A DNA stretch of 42,162 nt. It comes from Frankia sp. AgB1.9 (lineage in GTDB: Bacteria > Actinomycetota > Actinomycetes > Frankiales > Frankiaceae). The notes under the pieces were generated by a model. That model saw only the letters and a program-made list of their open reading frames with translations. It ran no database searches and was not told where the DNA came from. The position numbers and the translations under genes are program-made. The stretch covers positions 31,160-73,321 of the forward strand of contig NZ_JADWYX010000042.1 of the NCBI RefSeq assembly GCF_016786355.1, given 5' to 3'. Shown here one piece after another: positions 26,548 through 33,912 of this stretch; position 1 is the first letter of the stretch, and every line of letters begins with the position of its first letter.

Positions 26548-27474
26548 TCAGAACCAGCCGAAGGTGCGGCGCGGCCGCGCCGCGAGCAGCACGGCGGCGG
26601 TGAGGTTGTCGCCGGCTCCGGCGGCGCCGGCCCTGGCGATGAGCGATCGAGCGGTGGCCCTGGCGGCGTCCGGTTGGCCGCCGTCGGCGCCGGCCCGCGA
26701 GGCCGCCTCGATGGCGGCGCCGAAGGCGCGGCCCAGGTAGTCGGGAACGCCGTCGGAGACGACGACGAGCAGGTCGCCGGGCCCGCGGCGACGGCGGGTC
26801 ACCGGGTGACCCGCGAATGGATCCGCCGGAGAGGTGGGCCCGAGAAACTCGCTCGGCTCGTCCAGCAGGTGCAGCCGGCCGCGCCGGACGACGGCCGCCG
26901 TCGTGTCGCCGTAGCCGACCGCGGCGAAGGCCGCCGCGGTCACGACGACCAGGCTCAGCGCTGTCCGCGCCGGCCGCGGCTCACCGCCAGGGGCCATGGC
27001 GGCGGCTGGCACGGCGCCGCCCGGGGCCGGTGGGCGGGCGACGGCGCCATGCGCCGCCGCGGCGAAGGCGGCCGCGAGCTCGGCCTCGTCGCCGGCCCGA
27101 TGCGCGAGCAGCGCCGGGGCCCGCGCCGCGAGGGCCCGCAGCGCGGCGGTCGAGGCGGCCGAGCCGTTGTGGCCATCAGCCACGGCCAGCAGCGCGCCGG
27201 CCGGCCCGACGGCAAGCAGCGCCCCGTCCTCGTTCGGCTCGACCGCGGGCACCGCCTTCGGCCGCCAGCCGGCCGACAGCGCGGCACCGAGCATCGCCGG
27301 ACCGCCGTCGCCCTCGACGGACAGCCCGCCGAGGGCGACCTCACCCAGAGCCGGATGGTCCGGACCGAGCAGCAGCACGGTCCGGACCGCATCGCCAGCC
27401 GCGCGGCCAGTGGCCACCCGCGGGGCCGGCCCGGTCGGGTCAGCACGCCGTCGGGCGGGAGATCGCGCCGTCAT
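26548..27474 (-). CDS. PP2C-type protein phosphatase
   Basis: This 308-residue protein has the metal-binding motifs of PP2C Ser/Thr phosphatases in order. These are PNEDGALLAV (about residues 80-89), ADGHNG (about 98-103), VSDGVPDYLG (about 237-246) and AGDNLTAAVL near 288. The protein would be cytoplasmic and dephosphorylate Ser/Thr. Its sequence is unusually Ala-rich and there is no transmembrane segment. It starts 16 bp after the UDP-GlcNAc 2-epimerase gene stops, so it is probably the last gene of the Wzc-RmlD-WecB operon. That placement suggests a role in controlling polysaccharide synthesis, although PP2C enzymes are not the usual partners of BY-kinases. Confidence 0.84.
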   Translation of the reverse strand: MTARSPARRRADPTGPAPRVATGRAAGDAVRTVLLLGPDHPALGEVALGGLSVEGDGGPAMLGAALSAGWRPKAVPAVEPNEDGALLAVGPAGALLAVADGHNGSAASTAALRALAARAPALLAHRAGDEAELAAAFAAAAHGAVARPPAPGGAVPAAAMAPGGEPRPARTALSLVVVTAAAFAAVGYGDTTAAVVRRGRLHLLDEPSEFLGPTSPADPFAGHPVTRRRRGPGDLLVVVSDGVPDYLGRAFGAAIEAASRAGADGGQPDAARATARSLIARAGAAGAGDNLTAAVLLAARPRRTFGWF

Positions 27475-27490
27475 GACACCCCGGCGGCGG

Positions 27491-28843
27491 TCACCCGGAG
27501 GTGAGGGCCGCGCCGGGCTCCAGCGCGGCGCGCGGTGCCGGCACGGCCACCGGGGCCGGCGAGCGATGCCAGACGGTCCGGTTCACCTGGTCGATGTAGC
27601 TCAGGATGATCCGCAGGACCCGCGTGGAGACGTCGTCGACGTCGTAGTCGGGAGGCAGCCGGCGGCCCGCGCCACCGGCCGTGAGCCCGGACGCACCCGG
27701 TTGGGCCCACGCGGCGCCGCTCGGTCCGGTCGGCTGGTCGGTCACCGCGGCGACGGCGGCGAGGACCCGGTCCGGCCGCAGCACGCTGGACACCAGCACA
27801 CCGTGGTCGAAGCCCTCCGGCCGCTCGTGCGACTCTCGGATCATGACGGCCGGGAAGCCGAGCAGGGCGGCTTCCTCGGTGAGCGTGCCGCTGTCGGAGA
27901 TCACGCAGTGCGCCCCCCGCTGCAGCGCGACGTAGTCCGCCAGCCCGAACGGCCGTAGGAAGCGCACCCGCGGGTCAAGGTCGGCGACCGACGAGGGGCC
28001 GCCGGGGGCCGCGAACGCGTCGGCGCCCAACTCGTCGAGCCGGGCCCGGGTCCGCGGGTGCGTCGAGACGACGACCGGCATGTCGAACCGGTCGGCCAGC
28101 AGCGTCAGGGTGGCCAGCAGCGCGCGCAGCAGGTCGGGATGGTCGACGTTCTCCTCGCGATGCGCGCTGACCACCAGGAAACGCCCCGCCGTCAGCCCCA
28201 GGTCGGCGAGGACCGTGGAGCCCTCGATCTGGGCCCAGTGCTGGGTGAGGACCTCTTTCATCGGCGACCCGGTCACGAACACCCGGTTCGCGGGCAGGCC
28301 CTCGGCCAGCAGATGACGGCGCGCGTGCTCCGTGAGCGGCAGGTTCACGTCACTGAGGTGGTCGACGAGCCTGCGGTTGATCTCCTCCGGGACCCGGTCG
28401 TCGAAGCAGCGGTTTCCGGCCTCCATGTGGAACACCGGGATGTGCCGCCGCTTGGCCGGGATCACCGCCAGGCAGGTGTTGGTGTCGCCGTAGAGCAGCA
28501 CGGCGTCGGGGCGTTCGGCCGCGAGCACCCGGTCCACCCTGGCGATCACCTGGCCGATCGTGTCCGCCGCCGTCGCGCCGGGCAGCACCGCGTCCAGGTG
28601 GTGGTCAGGCGGACGGATGCCCAGCTCGTCGAAGAAGATCTGGCCCAGCTCGTAGGCGTGGTTCTGCCCGGAGTGCACCAGCCGGACGTCGACGTGCCGC
28701 TCCAGCGCGGCGATCACCCGGCTGAGCTTGATGACCTCCGGTCTGGTCCCGACGATGACCATCACCTTGACCCGGGTGGGCGCTACTCGCGCCGGCCCCT
28801 GGTAGGCCAGCCGCATCGCGTGCTGCTTGGCGTTGTCAGCCAT
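27491..28843 (-). CDS. wecB: UDP-N-acetylglucosamine 2-epimerase (CapG/WbjD type)
   Basis: This 450-residue enzyme inverts C2 of a UDP-N-acetylhexosamine. Family motifs are GTRPEVIKL near residue 32, LYGDTNTCLAV, HMEAGNRCFDDRVPEEINRR and ISDSGTLTEEAALLGFP. The HMEAGNR-CFDDRVPEE form resembles the CapG/WbjD/WbvD branch, which acts on deoxy-hexosamines in UDP-L-FucNAc or UDP-L-QuiNAc synthesis. It is longer than usual (about 370-390) through N- and C-terminal tails. I chose the ATG at 28843 because GGAGG lies eight bases before it; a GTG three bases upstream is possible. It overlaps the end of the RmlD-like reductase gene, and the two probably catalyse successive steps. Confidence 0.9.
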   Translation of the reverse strand: MADNAKQHAMRLAYQGPARVAPTRVKVMVIVGTRPEVIKLSRVIAALERHVDVRLVHSGQNHAYELGQIFFDELGIRPPDHHLDAVLPGATAADTIGQVIARVDRVLAAERPDAVLLYGDTNTCLAVIPAKRRHIPVFHMEAGNRCFDDRVPEEINRRLVDHLSDVNLPLTEHARRHLLAEGLPANRVFVTGSPMKEVLTQHWAQIEGSTVLADLGLTAGRFLVVSAHREENVDHPDLLRALLATLTLLADRFDMPVVVSTHPRTRARLDELGADAFAAPGGPSSVADLDPRVRFLRPFGLADYVALQRGAHCVISDSGTLTEEAALLGFPAVMIRESHERPEGFDHGVLVSSVLRPDRVLAAVAAVTDQPTGPSGAAWAQPGASGLTAGGAGRRLPPDYDVDDVSTRVLRIILSYIDQVNRTVWHRSPAPVAVPAPRAALEPGAALTSG

Positions 28844-29762
28844 CACGGCGACCTCCGTCGTCTCGCAGCGTGATCCGCTCGACGAGCTCGTCGAGCATCG
28901 CGTCCCAACCGGGCGCGGTGTATCCGGTCGCCTCGGCGAACCGGTCGGCCAGCAGGCTCCGGTCGCAGGCCGGCCCCTCCGCGGCTACGACCTCGGCCAC
29001 CGCGCGGGAACCGCCGGCGCGGCGCAGCCGGTCGGCGAGCCGGGTCAGCAGCTCGTGCTTCGTGATCGCCTCGGCCGTCGCGACGTGCCACAGCCCGGTG
29101 AGGTCCTCGTGCTTGGTCAGCAGCCGGTCGACGACGCGGGCGAACTCCATCGTGGTGAGCCCGGTGTAGATGGCCCGCCGGTAGCCGGAGACCTGGCCGC
29201 TCTGGGCGAGGAACCACTCCACCAGGCCCGACCCGCGGCCGGCCGGCTCAAGGCCGATGATCGACGTCCGCAGGGTCACCACCGGCGCCTCGCGGATTTC
29301 CCCGAGCAGCTTGGACATGCCGTACACGTCGACCGGGTCGGGCTGGTCGTCCTCGGTGTACCGCCCGCGCCGGCCGGAGAACACGCAGTCGGAGCTGACG
29401 TGCACCATCCGGACTCCCGCGATCCGGCACAGCCGGGCCAGCCGGTGCGGGAACACGGTGTTGATCTCGACGGCGGGCAGCGCCGTCCTGCCCTCGGGCC
29501 GCTGCTTGACCAGACCGACCGCATTGACCACCGCTTCGGGGCGGAAGTCGGCGAGCAGCGCGGCGAGGTCGTCCTGGCAGCGGACGTCCAGGCCGGCGAA
29601 GATCCGGTTGGCCGGCAGCGCGCCGGCCCAGGGGTCGGACCGGTCCTTTCGGCGCGGTGGCCTGGGCCCGTGGACGGTCACGCCGACGTCGTGGCTGCCT
29701 GCGAGCGCGCTGGCCAGCTCGTGTCCGAGCATCCCCGCACCACCGAGCACGAGCACTCTCAT
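28836..29762 (-). CDS. RmlD-like sugar-nucleotide reductase (SDR)
   Basis: This 308-residue protein is an extended short-chain reductase acting on a nucleotide sugar. The NAD(P)-binding motif is GGAGMLG at residues 8-14. A conserved Ser/Asp region HVSSDCVFSG and the catalytic YGMSK are present. It is most like RmlD or WbvR-type 4-ketoreductases. Its stop overlaps the start of the 2-epimerase, so translation is coupled. Together they fit the last two steps to UDP-L-QuiNAc or UDP-L-FucNAc, which would need a separate 4,6-dehydratase not seen in this window. The alternative is dTDP-L-rhamnose synthesis, but the neighbouring epimerase makes that less likely. Confidence 0.86.
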   Translation of the reverse strand: MRVLVLGGAGMLGHELASALAGSHDVGVTVHGPRPPRRKDRSDPWAGALPANRIFAGLDVRCQDDLAALLADFRPEAVVNAVGLVKQRPEGRTALPAVEINTVFPHRLARLCRIAGVRMVHVSSDCVFSGRRGRYTEDDQPDPVDVYGMSKLLGEIREAPVVTLRTSIIGLEPAGRGSGLVEWFLAQSGQVSGYRRAIYTGLTTMEFARVVDRLLTKHEDLTGLWHVATAEAITKHELLTRLADRLRRAGGSRAVAEVVAAEGPACDRSLLADRFAEATGYTAPGWDAMLDELVERITLRDDGGRRDG

Positions 29763-29858
29763 CAGGTCGTCTCCGTCAGGTCGGCGGCGGGCAGCTCGGG
29801 CCCAACCGGCTTGGCCTCTTTCCGGCCGGACCGGCCGTCGACGCCACCGGGACGGCCG

Positions 29859-31550
29859 TCAACGGTTGGCCTCCGCGTGGCGGCCACCGCTGCCGAGCCG
29901 CTGGTCGGGCACCCGGCCGGCGGTTCCGGCCGGCAGGGCGCCCGTCCGGGCCTGCTGCTGGCCATAGCCGTAGCCATAGCCGTAGTGCCCGTACCTGCGC
30001 CTGGAGCCGGTGGACTTGTTGAAGACGTAGCCGAGCAGCGGCGTCCCGACGAACTCGAGCCGGTGGCGGACCTCGGCCAGCACCCGCAGCGGCGTGCCGC
30101 GCCCGACGATCAGCACCACCGCGTCGGCCTGCGCCGCGATCGCGGCGGCGTCGCTGACGGCGAGCAGTGGCGGCGAGTCGACGATGATGATGTCGGCGTG
30201 GCCGCGCAGCCGGCCCACGGCGCCGCGGAACCGGCCGGTCCTGAAGAAGCTGGCCGGGTCCTCCAGGCGGGCGCCGGAGGCGATCACGTCCAGCCCCTCC
30301 GTGCTGTCCAGGTCGAGGGAACGCAGCACCTGGTCGACCGGCACGTCGGCGCCCAGGTCGGACAGGCCGGGCTCGTCGGGCACCTCGGCCAGCCGGGTCA
30401 GTCCACGCATCCGCTCGTCGCCGTCGACGACGGCGACCCGCCGGTCGTCTCGGGCCATCGCGATCGCCAGGTTCAGCGTGGTGACCGTCTTGCCGTCGCC
30501 CTGACGGGGGCTGGTGACGGCGATGACCCGTCCACCGGCACCACCCTCGGGCCAGGCGCGGGCCGTGGCCGCCATCGCGAAGCCGATCGACTCGACCAGG
30601 AAGTTGTAGGCCTCCCCCGCCGGTGACGATGGCTCGTACGCCGCAGGCAGCGCTCGGCCGCCGGCAGAGGGGACGAACTCGGGGACGTCGCCGAGGAGCG
30701 GGACGCCCAGCACGGTGGCGGGGTCCTGCTTCTCGTCGGCCTTGCGGCGGTACTCCGCGCGCCACCAGACGACGGTGGCCGCGAGCAGCAGCCCGACAAA
30801 CGCTCCGACGACGCCCCCCACCGACGGCCTCGGCTGCGTCGGCGAGGACGGCTGCTTGGCCTCCTCGAACATCTGGACACCGTCGCCGTAGGTGGCGGTG
30901 TCGACGGCGATCTCGTCGGCCCGGCTCTGCACGGTCAGCAGCTGGGTAGCCGCGGCCTGGCGGGCGGCGGACAGGGCCGGGTCGGCGCTGCCGTCCTTGG
31001 TCGACGCGAGTTGGCCGTCGAGCTCGCTGATGCTGTCGCGCAGCCGCGAGATGGTCTGGTCCAGCTCGTCGGTCGTCGACTTGGCGTTCTGGGCGGCCGA
31101 TGAGCGCACGGTCTCGCGGTAGGCCTGGCAGACGGCGTTCGCCACTTCGGCCGCGCCGGCGGCCGTCGGCTCGGTCGCGGTCACCATGACCTGCTCGAGC
31201 TGGTCCGACGAGGTCGCGCTGACCCGGGTACGCAGCTCGTCGACGCTGAGCCGGTTGTGCAGGATCTTGGTGGCCGCGGTCAGTACCTCGGTGGACGTGA
31301 GGTAGCTGGCCTGGCCGCGCACGTACCGCGACGGGTCGACGATCACCCGGTTGTTCTGGCTGAAGACGCTCGTGCTTCCCGGGTCGTTGAGCAGCATCGT
31401 GGCCGTGCTCGTGTAGAGCGTCGACTGGAGCGACGAGAGCAGGACACCCGCCGCGCCGAATGCGACAGTCACGGCAAGCAGCAGGTGCCATCGGCGTGCG
31501 AGGACTCCGGCAAGGTTCCGGCCACCGCCGACAGCGCTGTCCGTCTCCAC
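29859..31550 (-). CDS. Wzc-like polysaccharide co-polymerase/BY-kinase
   Basis: This 563-residue membrane protein has a Wzz chain-length domain at its N-terminus, with membrane helices at about residues 18-40 and 250-270 and a coiled extracytoplasmic part between. A bacterial tyrosine-kinase domain follows: Walker A SPRQGDGKT, Walker A' VAVVDGD and Walker B IIIVDSPP. The C-terminus has the Tyr-rich autophosphorylation cluster YGHYGYGYGYG. Such proteins set the length and export of capsule or exopolysaccharide. The GTG at 31550 was chosen for an AAGGA site about 11 bases upstream. It is the first gene of the leftward operon with the reductase, the epimerase and probably the PP2C gene. Confidence 0.92.
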   Translation of the reverse strand: METDSAVGGGRNLAGVLARRWHLLLAVTVAFGAAGVLLSSLQSTLYTSTATMLLNDPGSTSVFSQNNRVIVDPSRYVRGQASYLTSTEVLTAATKILHNRLSVDELRTRVSATSSDQLEQVMVTATEPTAAGAAEVANAVCQAYRETVRSSAAQNAKSTTDELDQTISRLRDSISELDGQLASTKDGSADPALSAARQAAATQLLTVQSRADEIAVDTATYGDGVQMFEEAKQPSSPTQPRPSVGGVVGAFVGLLLAATVVWWRAEYRRKADEKQDPATVLGVPLLGDVPEFVPSAGGRALPAAYEPSSPAGEAYNFLVESIGFAMAATARAWPEGGAGGRVIAVTSPRQGDGKTVTTLNLAIAMARDDRRVAVVDGDERMRGLTRLAEVPDEPGLSDLGADVPVDQVLRSLDLDSTEGLDVIASGARLEDPASFFRTGRFRGAVGRLRGHADIIIVDSPPLLAVSDAAAIAAQADAVVLIVGRGTPLRVLAEVRHRLEFVGTPLLGYVFNKSTGSRRRYGHYGYGYGYGQQQARTGALPAGTAGRVPDQRLGSGGRHAEANR

Positions 31551-31775
31551 AGGCTCGTTTCCTTCCCCGCTGGGGTGGCCGCCGGGCAGCGCCGGGCGAA
31601 CCACCAACGTCGATCACTTAGAGTGTCTGGCCAACTATGTTGAGTGACAGTAGGGCCGGGATGGGCCGCACGGCGGAGGCGCGCCGACACTGGCCAGCCA
31701 TCGAGGCATCCGCCGCCACGAGATCCGGGCGAGCGTCGCCACCTGAGCCATCCGGCGACTGAAAGTAGTCACGTT

Positions 31776-31809
31776 GATGCTTTGAGCATCTATTGAAGCG
31801 ACCTAAGCT
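31776..31809 (+). promoter_or_regulatory. Possible promoter and palindrome before methyltransferase gene
   Basis: TTGAGC (31782-31787) and TAAGCT (31804-31809) are 16 bases apart and make a weak -35/-10 pair. The -35 lies inside the perfect palindrome GATGCT-TTG-AGCATC (31776-31790). The divergent Wzc-like operon starts 226 bp away, so the site could affect both. Confidence 0.3.
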
Positions 31810-31815
31810 CACGGC

Positions 31816-33120
31816 GTGTGGCCGAAGACACGCTGGGAGACAGGAAGCGATCACCCATTGCTCAAATCAGACCTCGACCTGCTGTGCGCTCCAGACGGCA
31901 CCAGCGCCCTGACCGTGGTGCCGGCACCGATGGCGCCCAGCCCGGAACTGTGGACGCTCGCCGCGCACGTCGCGCCGGCGCTCGCGCCGCTCCCACGGCG
32001 AGCCCCGGAATCCGTCGCCGCGGGAGTCACCGCGGGCCCGGCGCGGGCAGCCCGTCCTGACCCGGCCCAGCACTGGCTCGGCACGGCGGCCGGCATCCGC
32101 TATCCGGTCCTCGCCGGAATCCCGCTGCTGCTTTCCGGCTACGCGCACGACGCGGCCGGCCCGCTCGGCGTGACGGCCGGCAGCTCGCGCCGCGAGCTCG
32201 ACCATTACTCGGCGGTGAGCCTGCGCCTGGCCGCCGATGTCGCGGACGACCAGACCCTCGCCGGGCTACGCGCGCTGGCCACCGTGGCCGAACGGTCCGG
32301 CACCCTGCTGGACGAGACCTGGGTGGACGCGCCCTACGACGGACCGGCCCAGCTGCGGTGCTACGAGTTCCTCCGGCCGATGGTGCGCGGTGGGACCGCG
32401 GTCCAGATCGGCGGCAGCGGCACCCACGCGCTGAAGTTCCTGCTCGCCGGCGCCGCGCGCGCGGTCATCGTGTCGCCCGTCGTCGGCGAACTGCTGCTCG
32501 CCGACGCCTTCGCGCGAGCACTGGGCCTGGCCGACCGGCTGCTCCCCGTCGCCGGAACCGGCGAGCATCTCCCGTTGGCTGCCGGCAGTGTGGACGTCCT
32601 TTACTGCGGCGGGACGCTGCACCACCTGGACACCGCGCGCGCGGGGCGGCAGTTCGCTCGGGTGCTCACCGCCGGGGGCCGCTTCGCCGCGGCCGAGCCG
32701 TGGAAGGTGCCACTCCTGCACGCCGCCGGCACCAGGCTGTTGGGGAAGCCTGAGCCCGTCGATTGCCAGCCGATCGACGCCGCCCGGCTCGGCGCGCTGC
32801 GCGGCGCCTTCGGCGGCCGGGTCGACGACCACAGGCACGGCGCGTTCACGCGCTATCCCGCGCTCGCGTTGGGAAGGGCCGGTCTCCGGCTGCCCGCGCG
32901 GACGCTGCTGCGGGTCATGCTGCGGGAGGACGCGCTCGAACTGCCGGGCTCCGCGCTGGGCAGCAGCCTTTCACTCACCGGATGCCAGGCGCCCAGCCCG
33001 CTGGCCGCCGAGGTCGGCCTGCCTCACGCGCGGGCTACCGCCGGGCGGGCCGCGGACAGCACTGAGACCGCCGGCGACCTGCCGGCGGTCTCAGTCTCGG
33101 GCGAACGTGGTCAGCGATAG
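31816..33120 (+). CDS. Class I methyltransferase with N-terminal Trm112-like region
   Basis: This protein of up to 434 residues starts with a Trm112-like region (LKSDLDLLCAPDGTSAL and later GIRYPVLAGIPLLL). A long insert and a Rossmann methyltransferase domain (about residues 190-320) follow, with motif I VQIGGSGTHALKFL and the post-motif VLYCGGTLHHLD. In the Trm112-like part only one cysteine (LLCAPDG) is seen, so zinc binding is probably lost. The frame opens at GTG 31816, but the family-like sequence begins at the TTG at 31858, so the true start may be there. It diverges from the polysaccharide operon and may methylate a sugar, but that is inference. Its last ten bases overlap the convergent HdeD gene. 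Confidence 0.75.
   Translation: MWPKTRWETGSDHPLLKSDLDLLCAPDGTSALTVVPAPMAPSPELWTLAAHVAPALAPLPRRAPESVAAGVTAGPARAARPDPAQHWLGTAAGIRYPVLAGIPLLLSGYAHDAAGPLGVTAGSSRRELDHYSAVSLRLAADVADDQTLAGLRALATVAERSGTLLDETWVDAPYDGPAQLRCYEFLRPMVRGGTAVQIGGSGTHALKFLLAGAARAVIVSPVVGELLLADAFARALGLADRLLPVAGTGEHLPLAAGSVDVLYCGGTLHHLDTARAGRQFARVLTAGGRFAAAEPWKVPLLHAAGTRLLGKPEPVDCQPIDAARLGALRGAFGGRVDDHRHGAFTRYPALALGRAGLRLPARTLLRVMLREDALELPGSALGSSLSLTGCQAPSPLAAEVGLPHARATAGRAADSTETAGDLPAVSVSGERGQR
33061..33095. terminator. Strong hairpin at the methyltransferase 3' end
   Basis: A perfect 15-bp stem, ACTGAGACCGCCGGC with its complement (33061-33075 and 33081-33095), has a five-base loop. It lies within the last 20 codons of the methyltransferase and just beyond the stop of the convergent HdeD gene, whose terminator it may be. 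Confidence 0.55.
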
Positions 33121-33728
33121 CGCGGGGATGCCTGGTCGGCTCGCCGAGCGGACCCGGGGTACGGAGTGCTGTCCGTCCAGCCACCGCCGAGGGCGTCGCC
33201 ACCCGTCGCACGGCGGCGGCGCATCCGCACACCCGTCGTCACGAGGTCGACGCCGTAGACCAGCAGGAACAGCCCGAACAGCAGGGTCACGCTGAGCACG
33301 CCGATGCTCGGGTGGGTGAACACGACGATCCCGAACACGATGCTGGCCAGGCCGACGAGCACCATGCCGGTACGGACGCCGCGCCGGGCGGGCATCGTGA
33401 ACGCGGCACCGACCTCGACCACGCCGGTGACCACCGCCCAGATCCCCAGCCAGATGGTCAGCACGAACACCGTCATCGCGGGCCAGACGAGCGCCACCAC
33501 ACCGGCCGCGATGTCCAGCACCCCGAGGGCGATGCTGCCCGCGGCAGAGCCGGACCGGTCAATCGAGGACGCACGGTGGAAATGGCCGATCGCGTCGCAG
33601 AACACGTAGATCGCAAAAAGCACGATCAGCGCGCTCACGGTGACCCCAGGCCAGGCGATGGCGACAATTCCCAGCGCCACGGCAATAGCGCCGCGCAGCA
33701 GGAAGGAAGTGGATTCCGACCTGAGCAT
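33111..33728 (-). CDS. HdeD family (DUF308) membrane protein
   Basis: This 205-residue integral membrane protein has six hydrophobic helices between about residues 8 and 170, in the paired pattern of HdeD/DUF308. Repeated motifs are GIVAIAWPGVTV, GVVALVWPAMTV and GIVVFTHPSIGV. The HdeD family is linked to acid resistance in enterobacteria; in actinobacteria its function is not established. The C-terminal tail is cytoplasmic and Arg-rich. GGAGG lies nine bases before the ATG. Its stop overlaps the end of the convergent methyltransferase gene by ten bases. Confidence 0.88.
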   Translation of the reverse strand: MLRSESTSFLLRGAIAVALGIVAIAWPGVTVSALIVLFAIYVFCDAIGHFHRASSIDRSGSAAGSIALGVLDIAAGVVALVWPAMTVFVLTIWLGIWAVVTGVVEVGAAFTMPARRGVRTGMVLVGLASIVFGIVVFTHPSIGVLSVTLLFGLFLLVYGVDLVTTGVRMRRRRATGGDALGGGWTDSTPYPGSARRADQASPRYR

Positions 33729-33912
33729 GTCCCATCACCTCCAGGTTGTTGCTCGGTCGCTACCAAGCGTGCCCACCCAGCCTGGACCGGACGCCTGGCA
33801 TCTCAGGGTCAGGACGGTTGGCCCGGTCCGGAGCGGTCCGAACCGGGGCGAAGCACCGGGTTGCCCCGACCCGGGAAAATTCGGCTGAATAACGCGCGAG
33901 CGTTGGGACAGG

